From assembly GCA_001281695.1 (NCBI GenBank), contig LJIE01000001.1, positions 130,107 through 194,106 on the forward strand: 64,000 bases of DNA, given 5' to 3'. The stretch's first letter is position 1. Every line of letters begins with the position of its first letter. Of this stretch, positions 55,361-64,000 are shown piece by piece. The notes under the pieces were generated by a model. That model worked only from the letters and a program-made list of their open reading frames with translations, did no database searches and was not told the origin of the DNA. The translations under genes and the position numbers were made by a program. This DNA comes from a bacterium 336/3. Its GTDB lineage: Bacteria; Bacteroidota; Bacteroidia; Cytophagales; Thermonemataceae.

Positions 55361-56005
55361 ATGTTTGTAAAATGGTCTATTAGGGTTGCTGTAATTCTTA
55401 TATTTTTAGTTGCAATAGTTCTTCTTTGGGATTTTGCGAAAAAGAAAATTTTTGGATCAGAACCTCCACAACCCATTATTACACATAATATTACTATAGA
55501 CCAAATTGAAGCTATGGGCAAATTGGAGTTAGTAAAATATAAATTCAGAGATGTTCTTGAATATAAAGTAGGGAACTCTTCTTGGTATGGTACAGGAAGT
55601 AAAATTTTAGTGATTATTAGTGGTGAAGCCGTAGGTTGTATAGATTTGACAAAAATCAAGAAAGAAGATATATTTGAAGACAGCACAAAACTTTATATCA
55701 AGCTTCCTCCTCCTGAATTATGTTATTCTAAAGTCAATCATCAAGAATCAAAAACTTATGATATTGAATCAGGTCTTTTCGGAAAATTTAATGATAAAAG
55801 CTCTCAAGCTTTAGAAAATGCTTATAAAGAAGCTGAAAAAAAAATAAAAGAATTAGCTTTAGAAGCCAATATTTTAGACCAAACAAAAAAAAATGCAGAA
55901 TTAATCTTAAAACCTACATTGGAACAAATAGCTAAGAAAAAAGTAGTTTTTAAATATGATTTGGAAAGTATTAAAATTGAAAAAGAGATTAAAACTTTGA
56001 AATAG
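55361..56005 (+). CDS. DUF4230 membrane-anchored protein
   Basis: The 214-residue protein has an N-terminal helix (IRVAVILIFLVAIVLLWDF) and a periplasmic DUF4230 domain with IDQIEAMGKLELVKYKFRDVLEYK, a central strand block (ILVIISGEAVGCIDLTKI, KLYIKLPPPELCYSKV) and a charged helical C-terminus (AYKEAEKKIKELALEANILD). The family function is unknown. It is divergent from the ABC ATPase gene and followed 148 bases later by a lipoprotein gene; the gap shows no clear feature. Confidence 0.87.
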   Translation: MFVKWSIRVAVILIFLVAIVLLWDFAKKKIFGSEPPQPIITHNITIDQIEAMGKLELVKYKFRDVLEYKVGNSSWYGTGSKILVIISGEAVGCIDLTKIKKEDIFEDSTKLYIKLPPPELCYSKVNHQESKTYDIESGLFGKFNDKSSQALENAYKEAEKKIKELALEANILDQTKKNAELILKPTLEQIAKKKVVFKYDLESIKIEKEIKTLK

Positions 56006-56153
56006 AGTTATTTTTATTATTTATTAGATTTGATTTTTCAAAGTTTTTTTATTAAAATTCCAAAAAAATTAAATTTTAATTTAATTTTGCGAACAAATTT
56101 TTATTAATTTTAGATAAAAAATTGTTAACAATGTACTTTTAACATACACGATT

Positions 56154-56753
56154 ATGAGAAAATCATTCTTCTACCTTTTTTGCATCACTTTCATGACTAT
56201 TTTTTATGCTTGTAACTCAACAAGCGAACAAAAGGGGAGTGGAAAAAGCAATCAAGAATTTAATAACGAACTTCAACAAGAACATCTTGACCTAACTAAA
56301 GAACATTCAAGTTGGGAAGAAGAGCGTAGAGCTTTTCAATCTCATTTTGACACTTTAAAAATTATTTATGATGTTGCTAAAGCTCAACACGATTTGGGTT
56401 ATGATGAAGTTGTTGAGAAACTTAATAAATTAATGGTTGACCATAGTACATTGATTAGTGACCACGTAAAAATGATTGATGAGCATACTTCTACATTAGA
56501 AAAACATCAAAAAAGCGAAATTACTGACAAACAAGCTGATGACAAACACAGAGAATTTTACTCTAGACACAAAGATATAAGAGATAAACACGATAAAGTT
56601 ACAGATGAGTACAAACTTTTAATTAAAAAACAGGAAGAATTCATCACAAAAGCAGGTGGTAAATTCCCTACATTAAAGACTGGAGAGTCTGTTAAAACAG
56701 AGGATTCAAAACCTAAGACAGACAGCACAAAGAAAGACTCAACTAAAAAATAA
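56154..56753 (+). CDS. lipoprotein with coiled-coil region, unknown function
   Basis: The 199-residue protein starts with a lipoprotein signal peptide with lipobox FYAC (Cys20). The mature part is a charged, His-rich helical region (HEHLDL/EEERRAFQSHFD and DKHREFYSRHKDIRDKHDKV) likely to form coiled coils, and ends in a Lys/Ser/Thr/Asp tail (SKPKTDSTKKDSTKK). No catalytic motif is visible. It probably sits on the outer membrane facing the periplasm. It ends at a hairpin terminator. Confidence 0.75.
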   Translation: MRKSFFYLFCITFMTIFYACNSTSEQKGSGKSNQEFNNELQQEHLDLTKEHSSWEEERRAFQSHFDTLKIIYDVAKAQHDLGYDEVVEKLNKLMVDHSTLISDHVKMIDEHTSTLEKHQKSEITDKQADDKHREFYSRHKDIRDKHDKVTDEYKLLIKKQEEFITKAGGKFPTLKTGESVKTEDSKPKTDSTKKDSTKK

Positions 56754-56760
56754 TTTGATA

Positions 56761-56790
56761 AAAAGCTCCTTAAAAGGAGCTTTTTTGTTT
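56761..56790 (+). terminator. terminator after the lipoprotein gene
   Basis: AAAAGCTCCT and AGGAGCTTTT form a 10-base-pair stem (56761-56770 with 56775-56784) with a four-base loop, followed by TT and G/T-rich sequence. It separates the lipoprotein from the beta-lactamase gene. Confidence 0.85.
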
Positions 56791-56863
56791 ACATATCTTA
56801 AATAATTTAATTTACTTAGATCTTACAGTTAATACAGCCTATGACTAAATTATTTACATAAAC

Positions 56864-57604
56864 ATGATACAAGTAATTATCTTAACAATCACTTTTATTT
56901 TTTCTTTAACCAATATCTTTGGACAAACAGAAAAAGCAAAACTTAAAATCTCCCATTTAACAGGCGACTTTTATATTTATACAACCTACAACACATACGA
57001 AGATAGCCAAGTACCTGCGAATGGAATGTATCTTGTAACCAATGATGGTGTTGTAATGATTGATACTCCTTGGGACACAACACAATTTCAACCTTTGCTC
57101 GACAGTATAAAATTAAAGCACAACAAAAATGTGGTTATGTGTTTTGCAACACATTGGCATAGTGATAAAACTGCTGGACTTGAATATTACAAACAACTTG
57201 GAATTAAAACCTATACAACTGTACTTACAGATGAATTAAGTAAAAAAAATGATAAGAAAAGGGCTGAATTTTTAATGACTAAGGATACTACCTTTAAAGT
57301 TGGGCAGTATTCTTTTGAAATCTATTACCCTGGGCAAGGGCATACCACAGACAATATTATAATTTGGTTTAAAAAAGAAAAAATCCTCTATGGTGGATGC
57401 TTAATCAAAGGTGTTGATGCAGAAAATCTAGGTTATTTAGGCGATGCAAACGTAAATGAATATGAATCTACTTTAAAAAAAGTTCAGAAAAAATGCCGAA
57501 ACCCAAAGTTTATCATCATAGCACATAGTGATTGGAAAAATATAAACTCTTTGAAGCATTCTATCATGATGGCTAAAAAGCTTAAAAATAAAGATTCTCG
57601 CTAA
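56864..57604 (+). CDS. subclass B1 metallo-beta-lactamase
   Basis: The 246-residue protein has a signal peptide (MIQVIILTITFIFSLTNIFG) and all six zinc ligands of subclass B1: His97, His99 and Asp101 in THWHSDKTAGL, His160 in GQGHTTDN, Cys179 in YGGCLIK and His221 in AHSDWKN. DTPWDTTQFQPLLDSI closely resembles BlaB-type enzymes of Flavobacteriia. It should hydrolyse beta-lactams in the periplasm, carbapenems included if active like its relatives. The gene is complete and not flanked by mobile elements, which suggests a resident chromosomal gene. A Crp-family regulator gene follows 29 bases later. Confidence 0.93.
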   Translation: MIQVIILTITFIFSLTNIFGQTEKAKLKISHLTGDFYIYTTYNTYEDSQVPANGMYLVTNDGVVMIDTPWDTTQFQPLLDSIKLKHNKNVVMCFATHWHSDKTAGLEYYKQLGIKTYTTVLTDELSKKNDKKRAEFLMTKDTTFKVGQYSFEIYYPGQGHTTDNIIIWFKKEKILYGGCLIKGVDAENLGYLGDANVNEYESTLKKVQKKCRNPKFIIIAHSDWKNINSLKHSIMMAKKLKNKDSR

Positions 57605-57633
57605 CCATATACTGAAACTCATGCAATAGTTCC

Positions 57634-58209
57634 ATGATGTATGCTGATTTAAAAACTTTTCTATTGAAATATGCTGATTTTTCTGATAATGAATTAGAAG
57701 ATATAGCAAGTAGGTTTAAAGTTAAAACCATGAAGAAAGATGAATTTTTATTAACTCAAGGAGGAGTTTGTAAAGATTTATGTTTTGTTCAGAATGGTTG
57801 TTTGCGTTTATACTATCTAAAAGATGATATTGAGGTATCTGTATGGTTCTCATTTGAACACTCATCAGCCATAGAAGTTTATAGTTTCATTAGTGAAGCA
57901 CCTTCAAATTATTTTATTCAAGCCATAGAAGACAGCCAAATTTTTTCTTTATCCAAAAAAGAACTCCATAAACTTCAAATTTCACAACCAAAAATTCAGG
58001 TAATGATGAAAAATTTTTGGGAAGATGTTGTACTCAATTTGATAAGTAGATTTACAGCACTTCAAACAGATTCAGCAGAAAAACGATATCTAGATTTATT
58101 GGCTAAACCCTCCTATATGAACTCCATCCCATTGAGATACCTTGCCTCATTCATTGGAGTGACACCTACATCGCTGAGCAGAATTAGGAGGCAGATTAAA
58201 AAATATTAA
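57634..58209 (+). CDS. Crp/Fnr-family transcriptional regulator
   Basis: The 191-residue protein has a cNMP-binding-like domain (VKTMKKDEFLLTQGGVCKDLCFVQNGCLRLYY, with SAIEVYSFISEAPSNYFIQAIEDS) and a short C-terminal HTH (PLRYLASFIGVTPTSLSRIRRQI). No FNR iron-sulfur cysteine set is present. This is the short form common in Bacteroidota. Its position between a metallo-beta-lactamase and a PaiB-like gene could mean joint control, which is untested. Confidence 0.9.
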   Translation: MMYADLKTFLLKYADFSDNELEDIASRFKVKTMKKDEFLLTQGGVCKDLCFVQNGCLRLYYLKDDIEVSVWFSFEHSSAIEVYSFISEAPSNYFIQAIEDSQIFSLSKKELHKLQISQPKIQVMMKNFWEDVVLNLISRFTALQTDSAEKRYLDLLAKPSYMNSIPLRYLASFIGVTPTSLSRIRRQIKKY

Positions 58210-58274
58210 TTGTCCTATGGCAATTTTTATATCACTCTAATTTTAGAAGTTTGTACAATAAAAACAAATCGTTT

Positions 58275-58943
58275 ATGTATCAACTTCCATATTTTAAAGA
58301 AACCGACAAAAATGTATTGTTTCAATTCCTAAATGACTATCCTTTCGCTTTTTTAACAGGTAGTTATCAGACAGGAGAGCAGGTAGCAACACAAATACCC
58401 ATTCTTTTTGAAGAACGAGAAGGTAATTTGTACCTACAAGGACACATCATGCGAAATACAGACCACCACAAAGCCTTCGTAGAAAACCCACAAGCCTTAG
58501 TTGTATTTACAGGTCCAAGTACGTATGTGAGTGCTTCTTGGTATTCAAATCCACAGATTGGTTCAACCTGGAATTATATGAGTGTTCATGCGAAAGGGAA
58601 AATCAATTTCATTTCTGATGAAGAATTAATTAGCCTGATGAAAAAATTCACCTTAAAATTTGAGAATAACAATACCTCTTCTCCAACAATATATGATAAC
58701 CTTCCAGAAACTTTTTTGAAGAAAATGCTTCCTGCCATCGTAGGTTTTGAAATAAAGGTTGATAAAATGGAAAATGTTTTTAAGCTTAGTCAAAACAGAG
58801 ATGAACAAAGTTATCGAAATATCATTGCTCATTTAGAAAAACAGGGCGGAAACGGTTTACTCATTGCAAATGAAATGAAAAACAGGCTGGAAATGTTATT
58901 TCCAGAAGGAGTAGAGTGGGATGGTAGTAAATTTATGTCTTAA
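58275..58943 (+). CDS. PaiB-like FMN-binding split-barrel protein
   Basis: The 222-residue protein is of the PaiB/FMN-binding negative regulator family: MYQLPYFKETDKNVLFQFLNDYPFAFLTG at the start, GHIMRNTDHHKAF, STYVSASWY and TWNYMSVHAKGKI in the core, then KLSQNRDEQSYRNIIAHLE near the C-terminus. Members bind flavin or haem-like cofactors; whether this one regulates transcription is unknown. The ATG at 58275 is chosen over a TTG 24 bases upstream because family members begin with MYxPxxF. Confidence 0.88.
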   Translation: MYQLPYFKETDKNVLFQFLNDYPFAFLTGSYQTGEQVATQIPILFEEREGNLYLQGHIMRNTDHHKAFVENPQALVVFTGPSTYVSASWYSNPQIGSTWNYMSVHAKGKINFISDEELISLMKKFTLKFENNNTSSPTIYDNLPETFLKKMLPAIVGFEIKVDKMENVFKLSQNRDEQSYRNIIAHLEKQGGNGLLIANEMKNRLEMLFPEGVEWDGSKFMS

Positions 58944-58974
58944 ATAAAGTTTAAACAAGTGTTTAACATCTTTT

Positions 58975-59601
58975 TTATAATATTTCAAGTAATTCACTCA
59001 ACATCATGGCAGTAGCCCCCCAGATAATTTTACCATCTACATCATAATAAGGTGTTTCAAATGTATATTGTGGGGTTTTAATAGTCGTTTTTTTGATAGT
59101 TTCAGGGTGTTTGAGATGCTCAATATTTGCTGAAAAAATTTCAGCAACTTCACTTGGATTAGGTTTTAACAAAGGTGGTGTATTTGTATATGCCAATGTA
59201 GGATATACCATAAAATTACTTGCAAAGACAAACAATGGACTAAGTTGTCCTATGACCGTTATTTGTGATGTATCCAAATGCACTTCCTCTTCTGCCTCTC
59301 TCAAAGCAGTATGAATTACATTTTTATCTGTTTCTTCTTTTTTCCCACCTGGGAAAGCCACTTGTCCACTGTGTACTCCTTTTTCAGTGGATGGTCTTAA
59401 AATAAAAGGTAAATGTAATTGATTAGATTCAGGATATAATAAAATAAGGACTCCTCCTTCTCTTGTTTGTTCATTGGGCTGCATATCAAAATAACGGTTC
59501 TTAAATGTCTCAGAAACCATTTTTATTTGTGAACCCATTCCTGGCAAACCCTCTTTTATCCTTTTTTCTATATTTTGTATTCTCTCTTCAAAGTCTTTCA
59601 T
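58975..59601 (-). CDS. Nudix hydrolase, CoA pyrophosphatase-like
   Basis: The 208-residue protein has a complete Nudix box in FPGGKKEETDKNVIHTALREAEEEVHL (about residues 85-115) preceded by LRPSTEKGVHSGQVA, the UPF0035 signature of CoA/NADH pyrophosphatases. It is expected to cleave CoA to phosphopantetheine and ADP in the cytoplasm. Its ATG overlaps the purB stop by four bases, so it is translated in coupling with purB. Confidence 0.88.
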   Translation of the reverse strand: MKDFEERIQNIEKRIKEGLPGMGSQIKMVSETFKNRYFDMQPNEQTREGGVLILLYPESNQLHLPFILRPSTEKGVHSGQVAFPGGKKEETDKNVIHTALREAEEEVHLDTSQITVIGQLSPLFVFASNFMVYPTLAYTNTPPLLKPNPSEVAEIFSANIEHLKHPETIKKTTIKTPQYTFETPYYDVDGKIIWGATAMMLSELLEIL

Positions 59602-60938
59602 AGTACTTTTCCTATGTAATTGTATGGGCTAATTGCCTTTAATTCTTGTTTGATTTCTTCTCCTAACTCCAATTCTTCAATAAAAGTTTGAATAGATTGT
59701 TGTGTAATTTTATCCTTAGTTCTTGTCAAATTTTTAAGTGCTTCATATGGTTTAGGATAGCCCTCTCTCCTTAATATTGTTTGGATAGCCTCAGCTACAA
59801 CTGCCCAGTTATCTTCCAAATCATCTTTTAAAGCTTGTTCATTCAGTTCTAATTTATCAATACCTTTTAAAAGAGACTTATAAGCAATGATTGTATGAGA
59901 AAAAGGTACTCCAATATTTCTAAGTACTGTAGAGTCTGTCAAATCCCTTTGTAGCCTCGAAATTGGGAGTTTTGCCGAAAGATATTCAAAAAGAGCATTG
60001 GCTATTCCCAAATTACCTTCTGCATTTTCAAAGTCTATAGGATTTACTTTGTGTGGCATGGCTGATGAACCTACCTCATTAGGATTTATTTTTTGTTTAA
60101 AATATCCCATGGAAATATATTGCCAAATATCACGAGCAAAATCCATCAAAATGGTATTAAGCCTTCTAAAATTATCAAAAATTGCTGCTAAATTATCATA
60201 ATGCTCTATTTGTGTAGTAGGGTAACTTCTTTCTAGCCCTAATAATTTAACAAACTCCTCTGCAAATTGGTGCCATTCTATTTGTGGATAAGCCACATAA
60301 TGAGCATTCATATTACCTGTAGCTCCTCCAAATTTAGCAGAAAAGGGAATATTTTTAAGTTGTTCTTTTTGTCCTTTTAGTCTTGAAACAAATACCTTCC
60401 ACTCTTTTCCTATAGTAGTAGGGCTGGCAGGTTGTCCATGTGTATGAGCAAGCATTGGAATATTTTTCCAAGCTTCTCCAAAAAAATCTATTTTCTCTAA
60501 CAGTTTATCAAAGGCAGGCAAAATGGCTTCATCCAAAGCATGTTTTAGACTTAGAGGTATAGCTGTATTGTTAATATCCTGAGAAGTAAGTCCAAAATGA
60601 ATAAACTCTTGGTATTGAGAAAATCCCATTGTTTCAAAATGGTTTTTAATGAAGTATTCCACAGCCTTTACATCGTGGTTTGTAGTTTTCTCAATAGCTT
60701 TAATATTTTCTGCATCTTCAGGCTGAAAATTCTTATATATGTTTCTCAAGTTATCATATTGAGTGCTATCAAAATTTTGTAGTTGGGGTAGTGGTTTTTG
60801 GCAAAGAGCTATAAAGTATTCTATTTCTACCCATACTCGATAACGAATCAGTCCATATTCAGAGAAATACTCTGACAAATCTTTTGTTTGTGAATGATAC
60901 CTCCCATCTATAGGCGAAATAGCAAAAAGCGTACTCAT
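59598..60938 (-). CDS. purB: adenylosuccinate lyase
   Basis: The 446-residue fumarase/aspartase-fold lyase starts with MSTLFAISPIDGRYHSQTKDL, contains the conserved EYFIKNHFETMG, ATTNHDVKAVEYF and HTHGQPASPTTIGKE segments, and carries the signature GSSAMPHKVNPIDFENAEGN. It cleaves adenylosuccinate and SAICAR in purine biosynthesis. It overlaps the Nudix gene by four bases. A 281-base gap separates it from the divergent groES gene. Confidence 0.96.
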   Translation of the reverse strand: MSTLFAISPIDGRYHSQTKDLSEYFSEYGLIRYRVWVEIEYFIALCQKPLPQLQNFDSTQYDNLRNIYKNFQPEDAENIKAIEKTTNHDVKAVEYFIKNHFETMGFSQYQEFIHFGLTSQDINNTAIPLSLKHALDEAILPAFDKLLEKIDFFGEAWKNIPMLAHTHGQPASPTTIGKEWKVFVSRLKGQKEQLKNIPFSAKFGGATGNMNAHYVAYPQIEWHQFAEEFVKLLGLERSYPTTQIEHYDNLAAIFDNFRRLNTILMDFARDIWQYISMGYFKQKINPNEVGSSAMPHKVNPIDFENAEGNLGIANALFEYLSAKLPISRLQRDLTDSTVLRNIGVPFSHTIIAYKSLLKGIDKLELNEQALKDDLEDNWAVVAEAIQTILRREGYPKPYEALKNLTRTKDKITQQSIQTFIEELELGEEIKQELKAISPYNYIGKVL

Positions 60939-61150
60939 AAAATAATATTGATGTTTAGAAAAGAAGTCGCAATTTAAATAAACTTTGAGAAAGAAGAGAA
61001 ATAAAAAAAACTTTTACATAAATCTGACAAAACCTGAAAAAATGTCAGTATTTATATGACATTAAAAATTGCTAATTAAAAATTATAAAAATCTGATTTC
61101 AAGATAATTACACACTTAAAAGGTTTTGGCTAACAAAATAAAAAAAGAAC

Positions 61151-61166
61151 TGGCATACAAAATGCA
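61151..61166 (+). promoter_or_regulatory. candidate sigma-54-type promoter for groES-groEL
   Basis: TGGCATACAAAATGCA has GG and GC elements exactly 10 bases apart, as in the -24/-12 consensus TGGCACG-N4-TTGCA. The predicted transcript start (about 61177) leaves a leader of about 43 bases before groES. No CIRCE-type inverted repeat was found in 60939-61219. Confidence 0.5.
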
Positions 61167-61219
61167 ATAAAGTAAGTACGAATTTTAGCATAGTCTAAAC
61201 ATAAACATTAAAAAAAAAT

Positions 61220-61504
61220 ATGGCAAAGAATAAGTTGAAAATCACTCCTCTTGCTGACAGAGTTCTTGTAGAACCTGCTGCTGCTGAAACTAAAACAGCT
61301 TCTGGCATTATCATTCCTGATACTGTAAAAGAAAAACCTCAAAAAGGTATAGTGGTAGCTGTTGGAAAAGGCAAAAAAGATGAGCCTATGACAGTAAAAG
61401 AAGGTAATGAAATTCTTTATGGCAAATATGCTGGTACAGAGATTACAGTTGATGGCAAAGAGTACCTCATCATGCGTGAATCTGATATTTTTGCTATTCT
61501 TTAA
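61220..61504 (+). CDS. groES: co-chaperonin GroES
   Basis: The 94-residue protein is a typical Cpn10: [43 protein letters not shown] with the mobile loop, then [33 protein letters not shown]. It caps the GroEL ring. groEL starts 67 bases downstream and the two are co-transcribed from a candidate sigma-54-type promoter. Confidence 0.97.
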   Translation: MAKNKLKITPLADRVLVEPAAAETKTASGIIIPDTVKEKPQKGIVVAVGKGKKDEPMTVKEGNEILYGKYAGTEITVDGKEYLIMRESDIFAIL

Positions 61505-61565
61505 TCTGAAGTCCTCAACTTCAAACTAACATTTCCTTTCATTATTAAAAACCAATCAAACGTAA

Positions 61566-63200
<1,635 letters not shown>

Positions 63201-63215
63201 TATCACCTTCTCAAT

Positions 63216-63246
63216 AAAAAAGCCACTCAATTGAGTGGCTTTTTTA
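63216..63246. terminator. bidirectional terminator after groEL
   Basis: A 13-base-pair stem (63216-63228 with 63233-63245), AATT loop and flanking A/T runs form a near-symmetric hairpin that lies between groEL and the stop of the converging peroxidase gene. Confidence 0.88.
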
Positions 63247-63249
63247 TTT

Positions 63250-64000
63250 TTATTTGATGAATGGATTAGACCATTTTTTATCTGTATAAATATTTGTACC
63301 ACTAAGTGTTCGCATAAAAGCAACTAATGCATCTTTTTCTGTTTGTGTTAGTTGCAAATTTTGGGCATTACCTTGTGGAAGAAGTCGGGGATCAAGATTA
63401 GTGTTCCCAGTAATACTTGCCATAGGTATTTGATTATAATGATTTACAACTCCTAATAGTTGGTTTGTAAAACCATTGTGCATAAAAGCTCCATTGCTTG
63501 AACCATCTACTTTTACAACATCTCTGATAGATGGTGAACGAGTAACTGTAAAATCCGTTCCTCCTCCTATCACACCAATTATACCATTATTTCTGCTATT
63601 GGGGGCTATATCAAACTCAGGAGCTCTATGACAACCTCCACAACCCGCACCTCCACCAATACGAACACCATTTGCATCTAATTGTGGAGGAGTTAAAAAC
63701 AAATTCTTTCCTTGATTTTCTAAAGCTGTAAAATTTGCAAAAGGTGCACCGTCATTTGGAGCATTTGCTCTTCCTACATCATATTTGGCATCAAATGATT
63801 GGATACTTCTAATAAAAGAAGCCAAACTTTCTTGCAATCTTGCCTCTGTGATTTCTGAATCACCATAAGCAGACTTAAACAGTACTTGATAATAGTCAAT
63901 TGCTTTTAGTTTTATGAGTAAGTCGTTAAGGCTTGGATCACCATCTTGCCCACTATACCCCATTTCTTTATGATCCTGAATGGGTTTAGTAGTTTGGTTT
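63250..64000 (-). CDS. MauG/cytochrome c peroxidase-type di-haem protein (5' end outside window)
   Basis: The frame is open to the last base of the window, so only the C-terminal 250 or so residues are seen. They contain one haem-binding motif CGGCH with GAGCGGCHRAPEFD and the downstream FTVTRSPSIRDV and MHNGFTNQLLGVVNHYN region that carries the distal Met/His ligands of bacterial CcpA/MauG proteins. The first haem should lie outside the window. Such proteins reduce hydrogen peroxide or perform oxidations in the periplasm. It converges on groEL. Confidence 0.9.
   Translation of the reverse strand, partial: NQTTKPIQDHKEMGYSGQDGDPSLNDLLIKLKAIDYYQVLFKSAYGDSEITEARLQESLASFIRSIQSFDAKYDVGRANAPNDGAPFANFTALENQGKNLFLTPPQLDANGVRIGGGAGCGGCHRAPEFDIAPNSRNNGIIGVIGGGTDFTVTRSPSIRDVVKVDGSSNGAFMHNGFTNQLLGVVNHYNQIPMASITGNTNLDPRLLPQGNAQNLQLTQTEKDALVAFMRTLSGTNIYTDKKWSNPFIK

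Overview
The window is an AT-rich (about one third G+C by eye), densely coded stretch of a Bacteroidota chromosome, most likely of the order Cytophagales. The indications are a gliding-motility gldG gene, a TonB-dependent receptor, a PD40/OmpA envelope protein, a GSCFA protein, DUF3467 and DUF4230 proteins, TPR-coupled SpoIIE and histidine kinases, TAnnTTTG-type promoter boxes and almost no Shine-Dalgarno sequences. The genus cannot be fixed from sequence reading alone. There are about 60 protein genes. I see no rRNA, tRNA, insertion sequence, CRISPR array or prophage. No gene-free stretch exceeds 300 bases; the two longest are 20563-20852 and 60939-61219.

Layout. 1-5125: the 3' part of a TonB-dependent receptor, a TPR/SpoIIE phosphatase gene broken by a frameshift, and a LolC/E-type permease. 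5129-10578 (minus): a secreted protein, gldG, an unknown gene and a large multi-membrane-span patatin. 10770-14382: carboxyltransferase beta subunit and ligA. 14414-20562: a small membrane protein, an ABC1/UbiB kinase, a TPR histidine kinase and aspS. 20853-29171: M24 peptidase, a second patatin, scpB, a DksA-like protein, DUF3467 plus a possible cryptic kinase-like protein, a Tat-exported metallophosphatase, tadA and a PD40/OmpA protein. 29293-34215 (plus): DinB-like protein, a tightly packed enoyl-CoA hydratase / macro domain / ketoacyl synthase III / NlpC-P60 run, TerD and an orphan TonB-plug protein. 34233-40741: orphan batA-like gene, an acetate kinase-PduL fusion, an HxlR regulator divergent from an NAD(P)-binding oxidoreductase, a PhnD-like binding protein and an HTH protein. 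40843-46968: an AddA-like helicase, an MFS exporter and a VWA lipoprotein-like gene. 47057-50192: an oxyR-katA-ankyrin peroxide-defence cluster. 50173-55298 (minus): GSCFA and lytic-transglycosylase-like genes, a very acidic protein, a receiver-CRP fusion regulator, an NtrB-like kinase and an ABC ATPase. 55361-58943 (plus): DUF4230, a lipoprotein, a subclass B1 metallo-beta-lactamase, a Crp-family regulator and a PaiB-like protein. 58975-64000: Nudix hydrolase, purB, groES-groEL and a partial di-haem peroxidase.

How parts work together. The oxyR-katA-ank cluster carries a perfect match to the classical OxyR box directly before katA, and both katA and the ankyrin gene encode signal peptides, so it reads as a periplasmic peroxide-defence unit. 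AckA and PduL are fused, so both steps of acetyl-CoA to acetate with ATP formation lie on one chain. The receiver-CRP protein, NtrB-like kinase and ABC ATPase form one transcription unit. groES-groEL is preceded by a well-spaced sigma-54-type -24/-12 element. Many transcription units end in perfect hairpins with T-runs, several shared between convergent genes.

The best candidates for undescribed biology are the protein next to DUF3467 with kinase-like motifs, the orphan secreted TonB-plug protein, the lytic-transglycosylase-like protein paired with GSCFA, and the AckA-PduL fusion. I did not find a complete novel defence or mobile system.
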